Position numbers and translations under genes: made by a program. This document shows, piece after piece, positions 44,196 to 55,523 of a stretch of DNA of 64,000 nucleotides. Numbering within the stretch: the stretch's first letter is position 1; every line of letters starts with the position of its first letter. Where the stretch lies: the NCBI GenBank assembly GCA_033239125.1, contig BSWB01000006.1, positions 34,154,001 through 34,218,000 of the forward strand, read 5' to 3'. The notes under the pieces were generated by a model. The model was not told where the DNA came from. It searched no databases and saw nothing but the letters and a program-made list of their open reading frames with translations. This DNA comes from Fagopyrum homotropicum (lineage: Eukaryota; Streptophyta; Magnoliopsida; Caryophyllales; Polygonaceae).

Positions 44196-45172
44196 AACTC
44201 CCCCATACTTAGACCTTTTACTCGTCCCGGGTAAAACACATGATAACAGTTTTTAGACTCAAAGGCCTTAGGAAGCATGGGTAAGAGGCATAGACAATGG
44301 AAAAGGAAAGCCAAGAAAGAAAGAAGGAAAAAGAGAGAAAATGTGGGAAAAAGGTGAGAAAACTACCACCCTTATTGCTCCAAGAGTGACCTATCCGGAC
44401 AACCTCCTTATGACTCCCCTTCATATGCCGCCAAATGCCGGAAAGGGAACCTATACTCGGTGCCGCTCATTTTATCAAGGTGCCCTTTCGGGTTTTCACC
44501 TTGCCACTCTTCTTCTTTTCTTTGATGATCTCACTTGGAACTCACATCCCTCAAGTCCAATTTTGCACCAACCTAAGGTTGGTCGGACTACCTTCTTTTT
44601 GCCTAAACCGCCCTTTCGGGTTTTCGGTTTATCCAAAGATTTTCAAGCCTTTTTTCATTTTCTTTGGGTTTTTCTTCTCTTTTTTTCATGACTTTCAAAT
44701 TGAATTTTAAACTACAACTAAAAGCAAACACACTTAAAAACAAACTATACATGCAAAGATATTTCCTCCCCCATACTTGAAGCACACTTTGCCCTCAAAG
44801 TGGAAATGAAAGCAAAGATAAATGTGGAGAATGAATAAGGGATGATGCCACTAATGGGATGGTCCGGCTGGACCCTCCTCTGGTGGGTACGGGAAGTGGC
44901 TGAAGAAGTGCTCCTGCCGGCGGTAGAGCGTGTCTATGTGGGCCTCCAGAGCATCCATCCTCTGCCCAAATGAAGTCTCAAAGCTGGCTTGCCAAGCCAG
45001 CTGTTGAGCCTCTAGCTGCTGCTGATGAGCCGTCTGCCAAGCATCTTGCCGGCAGTCAAAATGAGTGGTCATAGAGGAAGCGAAGCTGGACTGCCACGCC
45101 TGCTGCTGCTCAAGCATGGACCGCTGGTACTCGGTCTGTCATGCCTGATGCTGGGTGGTCAAGGTTGCCATC
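44196..45172 (-). other. Residual interior of the nested LTR element
   Basis: A minus-strand frame at 44851-45117 encodes 88 residues rich in Q, A and W (MLEQQQAWQSSFASSMTTHF, then QAWQASFETSFGQRMDALEA), probably coiled-coil. It ends HFPYPPEEGPAGPSH. Its position before the polypurine tract suggests the extra open frame that Athila/Tat elements carry downstream of pol, but I cannot prove this. A second purine tract (CTTGAAGTATGGGGGA, reversed) lies near 44770. The rest (44200-44760) holds no convincing gene. Confidence 0.5.
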
Positions 45173-45196
45173 TGATAGTGATTCCATCACCTATCA

Positions 45197-45460
45197 CGTT
45201 GGCATGATAAGAATATCATTCCAAAAGACCTCAAAGAAGGAGATCAAGTTCTCCTCTTTAATTCCCGACTTCGACTCTTTTCAAATAAGCTTAAATCTCG
45301 TTGGACTGGGCCTTATGTGATTAAACGTGTTTTTCCCCATGGAGCAATTGAAGTATGGGGTGAGAAGTGAGGAAGTTTCAAGGTGAATGGTCAACGACTT
45401 AAGAAGTACTCACCGGAGCTCCAAGTTGAGGAAATCGCTCCGATTGTCCTCATTTGAACA
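45197..45460 (+). pseudogene. Athila integrase C-terminus (continuation)
   Basis: After the TSD the frame resumes as WHDKNIIPKDLKEGDQVLLF, NSRLRLFSNKLKSRWTGPY and VIKRVFPHGAIEVWGEK, then a TGA and GSFKVNGQRLKKY. This is the C-terminal domain of Athila integrase. The polyprotein ends near 45457. Confidence 0.9.
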
Positions 45461-46430
45461 TAGGAATGGTCTAGCTACAGACCCAACACAAAGCGCTTCT
45501 TGGGAGGCAACCCAATGTATTGCATTATCGTTTTTGTTTTCTTTCTTTCTTTCTTAGGTTAGTTTAGGTTAGATGTTGTTTTTGTTTGTTTCCCCTCGAT
45601 ACCCTCCGGTATGTTGTGTTTTTGGATGTCAGGAATAAGGAATGGGCAAGAGAAGAGAAGAAAAGACGGAAAAAAAAAAATTTACGAAACTTGGATTTTG
45701 GCACAGATCAGAGAGTTCCACGGTGTCCGTACAAAACCACGGCCGTGGAACACCCCGACTGGCCGTGGTTTTCCAAGTTTTTGGCACAAATCAGAGAGTT
45801 CCACGGGTGTCCGAACAAAACCACGGCTGTGGAACACCCCGACTGGTCGTGGTTTTCCAAAATTTTACGGCCACTATATATTTCCCTCTCCTTCACAAAA
45901 ACACACTCTTCTTCCCCAAACCATGTTTAGAGAGCCAAAAATTGCCCCTTCTCGTGATTCCTCATCCGGAGACCGATTTGAACGATTCTTCAACCAAAAG
46001 TGGAGCAAATCGAATCCTTTACAAGATCCCATCAACAAACTCAGCAAACAATCAACATTTGGGAAGGATTTTGGATTTTTTCAAATCCAAACCCTAGGTT
46101 TTCTCTCTCTCTCTTCTTGATTGATTTGGTTCGTTTTTCTTGCAAATTTCTAGGAGAACAGGACGAAATTGAAATTAAAAGTAGTTTAGGGCTGAAATTG
46201 CTGAGTTCGTTGTGCATTTGCTGAGTTTTTGAGGATTTTCAGAGAATTCCACGGGACCGTACAATTTCACGGCCGTGGTTTTGCCAAGAACAGACCGTGG
46301 TTTTTTCTGTTTTGAGTGAAACTATTTAGGAGGAAGTCTAGTAGAAACAATAAGCAAAAGGGTGATGGTTCTTCTTCTTCTTCCCAACCCCCTCCCAATG
46401 AACCACCATCACCACTATCCCCTAGGATTT
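45461..46430 (+). other. Athila post-pol region
   Basis: A non-coding leader with T-rich runs, then two near-identical blocks of about 70 bp (45708-45780 and 45782-45860) with CCACGGCCGTGG words. A short frame starts at 45923 (MFREPKIAPSRDSSSGDRF), and an S/P-rich frame lies near 46330-46430 (GSSSSSQPPPNEPPSPLSP). These could be the start of an env-like or extra frame, but none is long enough to support. Confidence 0.45.
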
Positions 46431-47880
46431 GTTGAAGATTTGTTGATATTTATTAAGATTTGTATATCCATTTTTTTTTATAAATTTAATTTTATTTTTG
46501 TTTAAAACCCCAGCCAAAAAATAAATCCAGATTGAATTTGTTAAATTTGTTGTTACCAATCTTTACACTACAAAGATTCCTATTTAGGAGTATTTATAGT
46601 CAAATTTACTATTATAAAACAATTTATTATTTATCTAAAATTAGAAATTTCCAAATCTTCCTTTTTTTGATTTGGTAAATTTTGCTAACAATATCTGGCT
46701 TTATAATGAATATACAACGATTCTTCATCTCTAGGTCTCATCGGCCCAAAGTCATTGTATTGTAGATCATTGAATGTACTTTCTTTCTTATTGATGAAGG
46801 ACATTTTTTTAAGAAACAATTAAAAAAACAAAAAAAAAAAGAGCATGAATTTAGTAAATTAGGAAAACCTCCTTACTTGATCGATACACTGTAAGTAATA
46901 TCAATTATCTATTAAGTTGTTATCAAGCTAATGAAAATAATATTTATATAAGTTGTTCTAAAATCGGGAGATTGTTATATAATTCTATTTTTTTTTGTTT
47001 GTGCAATTTGTCTCAGGGAATTGGATGACTAACTAGACTTCATTTGCTCCCAAATATTTTCCCTTATTTAAATATATTTTATGATCGATTTTTTCAGATT
47101 TGTTTATGTTGCAATTTGTATATTACATTTATTTTACATAAATATATTTTATAAAATTTTCCAAATTTGTTTATGTTACAATTTTTTTACATAAATAAAT
47201 TTTATAATTGATTTTTTCAAATTCAATAGTTTTTTTTTTTTTTGTAAAAATGATTCTTTTTTGTTACAATTTTTTTTACATAAAATATTTTTGGGTGTTG
47301 ATCGCTGTTTTTGGTAACAACTGAATGTTTTTCTGTTTTTTTTCTTTCTAATAAATCATTAAAGACGAAAGATCTTTTGATATTTTTTTCACAAAAATAA
47401 ATAAATATCGTTTGAATTGAAATTCGTTATTTTTGTTTTTTAAATAACTAGATTTGTTTACTATTAGTTGGATCTTTTCTAATTCCAATATTCTAAAACA
47501 TTTGATTTTTAAAATTTTATTTTACGTAGGAATATTTTCAGAACACATTAATCTTTCCTAGTTAAATGCGTTTATATTAAATAATATTATTCAGTTCACG
47601 TTTCTATGCCATTTTTTCAAAAGATTCAATATATAAATATACTAGCAGAAGCCGAAGATCTCGAGAGAAGATCTTTCATCCCTTCAATAAGTGTCTCAAT
47701 ATTCACGTTAATAAAGCTGCTTCTCTTGACTAGTTTGTATCCTCTTCGCTATCATTCACACCCCAAATTCTGGTGTTTCTTGTTTCTATTCAGCTTTGTC
47801 ACTTTCATCTGCACAATCAACTTCTACTGCAGCAATCACATGGCGGAACAAGGAAGCAAACCCCCGTAAACCAACCGCAT
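46431..47880. other. AT-rich low-copy-looking stretch
   Basis: There are long T and A runs and a loose repetition at 47080-47280 (TTTTTTCARATTTGTTTATG and ACATAAATATATTTTATAAA variants). A short hydrophobic frame at 47606-47869 (MPFFQKIQYINILAEAEDLE at its start) is open but unsupported. No transposon features are visible. Confidence 0.5.
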
Positions 47881-47912
47881 AGAGTCCGTCTACGACAATC
47901 GCTCAACTTAAC

Positions 47913-48206
47913 ATGAATCATCATCGCCCGCAACGTAGATCACTATTCCGATCGAGTTCCGTACCTAACCCTAACACTTTTCCTATTTCCAATTCCAAAC
48001 AAGACCCAATTTCTTCCTCTTGCACGTTTCGTTCAACTACGCCGAATCCGGATTCAAGAACAGGATCAAATTCGAAACTAGAAATCTCCGAAGAATGGAG
48101 TCTCTCAATGCGCTGTTATAATAAATCCACGACGAAAGTTACCGGCTTCTCGCGGCCCAATATCTCCTCAGACGTGTCTTTAGTGGGGTTCCCGGTGCGA
48201 TCGTAG
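47913..48206 (+). CDS. Possible first exon of an unidentified host gene (fragment)
   Basis: The 97-residue frame begins MNHHRPQRRSLFRSSSVPNP, is rich in S, N, P and R, and contains the plausible folded segment LEISEEWSLSMRCYNKSTTK. Base composition and codon variety look more genic than the AT-rich surroundings. The frame ends at TAG in GGTGCGATCGTAG, just before the duplicated minisatellite block, so any further exons have been separated or the gene is broken. I do not recognise the family. It could equally be chance. Confidence 0.3.
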   Translation: MNHHRPQRRSLFRSSSVPNPNTFPISNSKQDPISSSCTFRSTTPNPDSRTGSNSKLEISEEWSLSMRCYNKSTTKVTGFSRPNISSDVSLVGFPVRS

Positions 48207-48294
48207 TTTCCAAAACAACAACGTTTGCGGGTTACTTCCCTAGTTTCTTTTTTTTGTTAATCCATACTACCAATTTCCTCTTTCTGGTTTATGT

Positions 48295-48651
48295 GCTACT
48301 CTCGCCATCATTGACCTTTAGTTTTGATCTTCTCGAATTCGTTCTGGTCAAATCTTGGATTCGTTATGGTCAAATCTTGAATTCCTTGCTCTGAAGCCCT
48401 TTGATGAACATCATGAGTTGAGAGCAGTGATAGTTCAATTGGATATATGAATAATTGCTCTTTCAGGTTTATGTGCTACTCTCGCCATCATTGACCTTTA
48501 GTTTTGGTCTTCTTGAATTCGTTCTGGTCAAATCTTGAATTCGTTCTGATCAAATCTTGAATTCCATTCTCTGAAGCCCTGGGATGAACATCATGAATTG
48601 AGAGCAGTGGTAGTTCAGTTGGATTGATTAATTGTTGTAATTTTAATATAG
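48295..48651. repeat. Direct duplication of a unit of about 180 bp (second locus)
   Basis: Duplicate of 1133-1491. GCTACTCTCGCC begins at 48295 and 48475. Identity to the first locus is very high. Confidence 0.85.
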
Positions 48652-48903
48652 AGATAATACGTGATAATATCGAGATCGAGATAATACGTGATAATATCGA
48701 GATCGAGATAATACGTGATAATATCGAGATCGAGATAATACGTGATAATATCGAGATCGAGATAATACGTGATAATATCGAGATCGAGATAATACGTGAT
48801 AATATCGAGATCGAGATAATACGTGATAATATCGAGATCGAGATTATACGTGATAATATCGAGATCGAGATTATACGTGATAATATCGAGATCGAGATAA
48901 TAA
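48652..48903. repeat. 27-bp minisatellite, about 9.3 units
   Basis: The same array as 1490-1714 plus one unit. The odd ATACATG unit of the first array is absent here; the last two units carry the GATTATACG variant, as in the first array. Confidence 0.95.
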
Positions 48904-49032
48904 GAATAGTAATTACTAATGCATTTAGAATCCCGAGCATATGAAATGTACGATCTAGGGTGTAAAATTGCTAATTTTTTAAAACCTAGATGTATTCTTT
49001 TCTTTTTTTTTTCTTAGTTGAGCAATGGAAGT

Positions 49033-49236
49033 TCAACTGTCATTACTGACCATCTTTTCTGTCTCTAGCATATGCTCTATTTGTTGTTGTCGCTCCTCTT
49101 TGAATAACAGTTGAGGTCGCTGCTTAAATTTTTGAAGAGCTTGGATGAGTACCATCGATTCTGCTGTTTCTGCTATGATATTCATGAAAGATTTAATCTT
49201 GAGCGCTTTCAAAAGCTTTGATGTTACTACGATAGT
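49033..49236 (-). pseudogene. Unidentified gene fragment, duplicate of 1845-2048
   Basis: The 67-residue frame and its TGA (49033-49035) are kept, with K changed to E after AETA. The first ATG is at 49183-49185. The fusion to the LTR follows 70 bp upstream (on minus). Confidence 0.4.
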
Positions 49237-49302
49237 TTAACCATCCTTTATTTCTCTAGTCTATGCTTTCTCGAGTATTAACCTTAAACTTCTTCTATGA
49301 TA

Positions 49303-51522
49303 TTCAGACGTCTTCAACTAGCGGTCGAACGGAACCAGTAGCCAACCTGCGACAGTGCCGGAGCCAAGATCGGACCCTTCGACCTTCTGTATAAACGAGT
49401 TAACCGGTAAAGTCTTATCCTTCCTTTCGAGTCACCTCGTTTCCGTCTACGCTGCTGAACTATAAACCTCTTCGCACACCAGGCCAGCGAGTAGCGAATC
49501 TTCCAGCCAGAACCGCAAACGTGCAGAACATACAACCTTGGCCAAACGAACCCGGCTGAAGAGAAGGGTCATCACGAGCCATGCCGGACTGCTTCCCTTC
49601 TCGCCCCGTCATGGGGCTGCTACAGACAAGGGTTGGGTGAGCTTCTGCACTACCACTTGCTACTCTTTCTGTACTGTTTTAAGATTTTCAGCAACCTAAG
49701 TTTTTCTAGTATAAAATATTGAGGTGTTTGCTGAGTTTTCGAATGTGAAGAACAGTCAACTTCAGCCCCAGTTTTGGGTAGGTTAGACTCCACCTTTACT
49801 GCTGATTTTCGGATATGTTTTAGTCGATATTGTATAGTATAGCATACTAAAATTGGAGAGGAATTGGAGCTACGGTTTGAGAGTTATGGTGTTCCAAAGT
49901 TGACGCCTCATGCAATTTTTATATATGTGCTGAGTGTTGGGGAAAACAGCAAGTGATGCTGTCTTGTGAGATGGTTTTGAATAAGCTCTTGTTCTCCGTT
50001 GGGCTTGAATTTTGGATATGATATAGTTGACATATTGTTGTAGAACATATTAAAATTTGAGAGGAATCCAGCGAGTGGTTTGGGATTTATGATTTTTCCA
50101 AGTTTGAGTCGTAAGCAGTTTTTCTGTTGTGCTGAAATTCGGTTTTGTGAGATAGTTTTAAATAGTATTTTGATCTCCTTTGCAGCTGAATTTTGGATAT
50201 TTTATAGATAAGATTTTATAGTAGAACATATCAAAATTTGGGATAAATCCAGCGAGTAGTTTAGGAGTTATGATTTTTCAAAAGTGTGCTGCTTGTTAAG
50301 TGTTGTAACCAACTTTAGAAATTTTTGTAGAAGCGATGCTTTAACAGTTTTAAGAAATTCTTTCTCCTATGAGTAGATGGGATATCATAGATGATCTAGG
50401 GAATTATTTCAGAATTTTTATAAGATTATTCGAATTTTATATTTGAAGGTGTAGTTGGACTTTAGTGACTTTTCGGGAAATAGAAATGGGTAGTTTTTCT
50501 ATTTGTTACCTAAAATCATCCTAGGGAGTAGAATATGGTCAGTTAGCCTCAAATTATAATTTAAGTACATATCCCGAGTTTTTGGAAGTTTCGGGACCAA
50601 GGGTAAAATAGTCATTTTACCATAAATTGGTACTGTATTAAATCATGTTCTAATAGGATCTACTACCTTAGAAGTCTTAGACTTCTAATTACCTAAAAAG
50701 TGTGCTGACACACTTGCCTCCTTTGACAGGCAACCGAATTATACAATTACAGATTGAGTTGTGATTAAGAGAATCGAGATCTAATTCAGGTAAGTCCACG
50801 GACTTACTTAGCTGGCTTCTTGTATGAGTGTAATGTGTATGAGTGGTGTTTGTTAGTTTTTATAAATAACGAAACCGGATTAGGCCGACTTTATTATTTA
50901 CATAATTGACCCAAGTGTATGATAACGGGTCGTGACATCATCTGCCTAGCTCTTGCGAGAGTCTAGGAGGTTCCCTGCGACCAGCCCAGTCCGGTAGACG
51001 GTCAGATGCATTAGTACCATTCCGCGTTGGTAAACGGGGACAGGGGCGAGGTTTGGGAATCCCTCGTGTCACAAAATAAGTATCATTAGTAATGACCTAT
51101 CACCTAATTAAAGATAATAAAAGGATTGAGTGTTGCATGTTGATTGTGTATGATGTGTGATTGTGCTTTTACCTTTATACTTATGCATAGAATGTTAGTT
51201 AACGGTTTTATACCGCTTGTAGATGCCTTGCAGGTTAAGACAGTTGTAGAAAGATCCGGAGGAAATGGTCAGCCGGGTCCACGTACTCATTTAGTTGGGG
51301 ACGGGAATGTCTTATGTTCTTCATATATGTCGTTTTGGTACCTTTGCTTTGTAAGGCTGATACATAATTTTCATGTATATATTGTTTAAAGTTTTCTAAT
51401 GTTTTTAATACTTTTTTGCCTTGTTGTAAGATCCAAGTTAAATTGTTGTCAAACTAAGGTCGGGACCCATTGTGAGGTCCTAACCAGTAGCTCCCCGAGT
51501 TCTTAGAATTTGGGGTGTTACA
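49303..51522 (+). repeat. Truncated 5' LTR, second copy of retrotransposon 1
   Basis: It lacks the first 572 bp. It shares 5'-LTR-specific variants (GCTGCTTGTTAAG, GAAGGTGTAG, CAATTACAG, GCTGGCTTCTTG) with 5343-8134. Confidence 0.92.
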
Positions 51523-54500
51523 ATGTGGTATCAGAGCTCTGGGTTGGCAACAATGGCACTTGAAATTTTTTGAAAGACCGATTGTATAAAATAACTAGAA
51601 CCCGAAAGGGGTCTAAAATTTTCAAAACGGATTTATGTTTTTACACGAGCATAGTCGGGTTGTGGGTTAGTAGTACGTTGGACCACCATCGCTCTCCGTG
51701 GATCTCTACAACTTAGATCGATATGAGTTAGCATATAGACTTACTATGATGAGTATTAATGTATGTTATATATATGTATAAGTGTAGTATGTTAGTATCC
51801 TAAAGGATATATTATATCCTTTAGTTATGATATCATGAAGCGATTATCGCCTCATGATAAATCGGTAGCAGACTTGAAGAGTTTTCAACACGAGACAAAT
51901 CACTCAGACCTTGGATCAAGTATTATACTCGGGTGGGCGTCCTAGTAACCCTTGTTAACCATCAACAGAACTAATAGGCGAAGAAGTAAAGATGTGGAGA
52001 TAATTTTGACCATAATTACAATCAAATGAGGAAGAATTCCCGAGTCAACTCAGATAGAAGAAATAGAAGGTCATACAAGGGACGTGGTTGTATGAAGCTG
52101 AGAGATGAACTAGAAGAACCATGCAAGAGATGACAAGAGTGCAGATTAGAGATAACAATATTGGAGCAAGCACCAAGTAGAATTGAGTACAACCAAGATT
52201 GCGGAATCAAGGACATTACAATCGGAACGGATGCCCCATAGACCATTAGGGGCATGAGGAACCAGAAGAGACAAAGTGTCAATCCGGGGGTGAGAATCTA
52301 AGGTGCACAGAATGAAGACCTACAATTGAGTGTAAAAGCGAAAAGGCAGACCCCACAAACGTGGGGAGGTTTTGACCTCCTCGAAGATATATGAAGTTGA
52401 AAGAAGTCACGACGCCAATATCCAAAGAATGGAGGCCTGTAGCAGGGTCAACGGAGTTTCATGAAGGCGATATTACCACTAACTCCAGTGAAGAATGTTG
52501 TATGGGAGAACGCCCTTGCTAGACTCGAGAGTCCAGGGTAAACCGAATTATCACGGGACCTAAGCCACAAACACAGATGGTCCATGCAAAAGGATCTGCA
52601 TGTGGATGATCATTTCGGCCATAATAATTTCAAAGACGCTTGCAAGCTATCGTGGAAACTTGAAACGACTATTTATGCCAGATGAACGACACAATCGGAC
52701 TAGAGAAATGGAGTTAGCCCATAAGAAGCCGAAGGGTGGAAGATCACAATTAACATGGAATGGAGACTTACAACTTAATGTAAGAGCGAAAGATAGACTT
52801 CACAATCCGGGAGACGTTTTGTCTTCTTTCAAGATAAGAATTCTAAGAAGAATCACAACGCCAGTATCGAAAGGATCGAAGCCCGGTAACATAGTCAACA
52901 AAGATTTGGAAGGAAATATTACAAACAATGCCGATTGAGGAACCTGTGCTTGTGAGAATTGTGTGGTGGACTAAAGAGTCCAAGGTAACCCCCATTTATA
53001 ACAGAACATAGGTCATCAACACAGACGGTCCCTTTAAAGGGATTACAATTGGGAGGTAATTAAAAGTCATCGGAAATACAAGACGCTTACCATCTATCGT
53101 GGAGTGTTAGGACGACTTTTGACGCCAGGCGAATGGCACTGTGAGACTTGAGAAAGAGAGTTGTCCCAAAGGAAGCAGAAGAGTGACATATAAGACAAAC
53201 TAAAGAAGGATAAAATGATTAATCTAGTAGGTGATGTGCACCAAAAGTTTAATACCAGTAGATGTATGAAATTGAGATAAGTCAATTATAGACTGACCGA
53301 TGTCAACTAAGTACGTGCAAGGGTTATTTAGTATTGACGAGCTATGTACAGTTAAGAGGAGATATCTATGATTGAGGATTATTGAAGTAATTATACCGAT
53401 GCTCTAGAGGATTTCCTCAAGTAGGCAACGTAAATCTTCATAGACAACTAAAGGTGTAGTGAGAATCGTATTAGAGGTTACTGCTTGGTTGATTAAAAAT
53501 CAAACTCCGGTCGAGTCGGGGGGGTTCGGATCCGTGCTAAGAGAATTAAGAAAGTAAACAAAAGAAGTGTTCTCCAATCGTTATTTTGTTTCATTAAGGC
53601 AATTAAGGAAGGTACTTGGTACTTCATCCGGTTAGGATTTATGGTATAATTGGAAGAAAAAGTTGAGCTTAACCACTTGGGACCCACAGAAAATGTCCCT
53701 ATGATTAATGAGTGACAACAGAATTATCAGAGTAGCGCAGCGGAAGCGTGGTGGGTCCTAACCCACAGAGCTTTAAGCAATGGCACAGGAAAAAAAAAAC
53801 GACGTGCCGAGTTTAGGATGATGAGAGTTGGTGAAATGCATTTCGCTTGGAAGGAACATAAGATAGGCTACGCGGAGTGATTGAAAATATTGTACGGGAG
53901 CTGTATCACCATCAAGGTAGTCGGGAAAGTATGTGCATGTGGAGGTAATAGAAGGAGACTGGTACCCTATTATGGATCCGAGTGAAGAGTGATGGCTTTG
54001 CTACATGTTGCTAGACAAGTAGTTTTGGACTTCTATACTAATGGAATACTCTAGACTGAGTTTTCTGGATGGATTAGGAAAGAATTAAGGATGTAATAAA
54101 AGTATTGTGCATGGCCTGCACTAGAAAGCTCCAAGTGAGTAACTACCATCCTGAGTCGAAGATACATAAGAAAGAGAAGCGACAGGAGCATACTTGCAAC
54201 CTAGTAACCGTGCTTAAAGAAAGCATAATCTCGGAGTAGATTTTATGTGTAATGTTATATCGGAACGGACCCGAGTTGCGTTTTGAGTTAGAGATACTAT
54301 CGGGCTAGTAACAATGGTGGACAAAAGAGTGCACTGTTGATGGTATGTTAACATTTATTGAGTGGTTATTATCAAATAACGGTGATAGGAGATCACTTTG
54401 TGTCTAATACCGTCATTCCAGACATATTCTAGGTCACTTAAAATCTTGGAAAATGCGTGATAAACCTAAGTTTGAGCAAACGATATATTGGAGATTTATA

Positions 54501-55523
54501 AATAATATAATAATGTCGGGTGAACAAAGAGGATGACCACCAGGTTTGATTTTTAGTTGTTTCGAGCGTTAGACTTGAAAAGGGTAATGGTGACGATTCC
54601 GTACCTGAGGAAAATGATGACTGAGGAATATTAAAAAGACAAGACCAAGTGGGTCGTGATACGAAGAGCATGGGGCACTTGGTAAGTGTTGGTGGATGTC
54701 AAAGGTCTTTGGCCTGAGTGGGTAGTCAGAACCTTTTCAGAAGGCCGGAAGCAGGTGGTAATAACGAAGGGAAGAAAGTTGAATAGATCATTTTCCGTAG
54801 GGTCATCAAAGGATCTAAAACTTCAGTTTTCCACGGAGAATATGTTTGGGAACTGAGTTTGAGAATTTCAGTTGGAGAGATACCTACCAGACACGAGTTA
54901 GGTCATCAGATTAGAGGATTAGACAGTTGAGCCGGATGATACCGGTGAGACATCCGGTAACCACTCTAGAACGTGGTAACGTACGCTTGTGATCTAAGTA
55001 CATGAAAAGATTTAAGATTTAGTGGTTTTATGAAAATCCGGTAAGGCTACCTAAGATTGGAGATAGTAAGAGACGTAACCTTTCAAAGACCCATGTAGCG
55101 ATAGTTGTAACCTCGGGAGTGACGAGTTAGAGCTTGACCTTGTATGTGTGATATTGTTTGATTGCTTGTTTATTTCATGATTGAGTGCTTAGTCAATGAT
55201 GTGTGTTTTTGGTAATCTTGATGTGCGGGAAACTTAGATGTGGAAACGACGAGACTTTTGTGTAGTGATCAAACACACCCATTTGGTACCTTAAAGGCCG
55301 ATCAGGATTGTCTTACCCTAAGTTTCGGGACGAAACTTATTTTGAGGGGGATCGGATGTAACGACCAGTTTTTTTTTTCGTTACGCTTTGATAGGGTTAG
55401 AGAAGTTTAGGAAACGAATAAAAATTTAGTGAGACTAGGACATACCAGTTTATTTATAGAAGTCGTTTAATTAAGTACCTTGTCCTAAGTTTCGGGACGA
55501 AACTTATTTTAAGGGGGTACTGA
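51523..55523 (+). pseudogene. Decayed interior, second copy of retrotransposon 1
   Basis: Collinear with 8135-12138 and equally non-coding. The primer site TGGTATCAGAGC is at 51526-51537. The relic TGTAACGACC LTR start lies at 55356 and the working polypurine tract at 55509-55523. Confidence 0.9.

Larger units (their letters stand above)
42687..45196 (-). mobile_element. LTR element nested in Athila integrase, 5' LTR nearly deleted
   Basis: The insert runs TGAACGAGG to CACCTATCA with a CGTTG TSD. The low-coordinate part (42687-44195, 1509 bp) is a full LTR in minus orientation, followed on plus by AACTCCCCCATACTT, the inverted polypurine tract. The other end keeps only the last 24 bases of the LTR (45173-45196), identical to 44172-44195. 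Most of the interior and the primer site are missing, so a deletion removed the 5' part after insertion. Confidence 0.75.
39718..46430 (+). mobile_element. Plus-strand Athila-type element, 5' truncated and nested
   Basis: It begins mid-frame at the junction with the inserted minus-strand LTR. Reading frames run through RT, RNase H and integrase, split by another LTR element (42687-45196). Then comes the GGGAGGCAACCCAATG motif seen after Athila pol, and a region with repeated CCACGGCCGTGG words (45716-46300). The 3' LTR is not seen and the end near 46430 is uncertain. Confidence 0.8.

Noticed and set aside
45611..46120. Three overlapping frames after the Athila integrase
   Set aside because: They cross the repeated CCACGGCCGTGG blocks, where the repeats open several frames; no domain seen.
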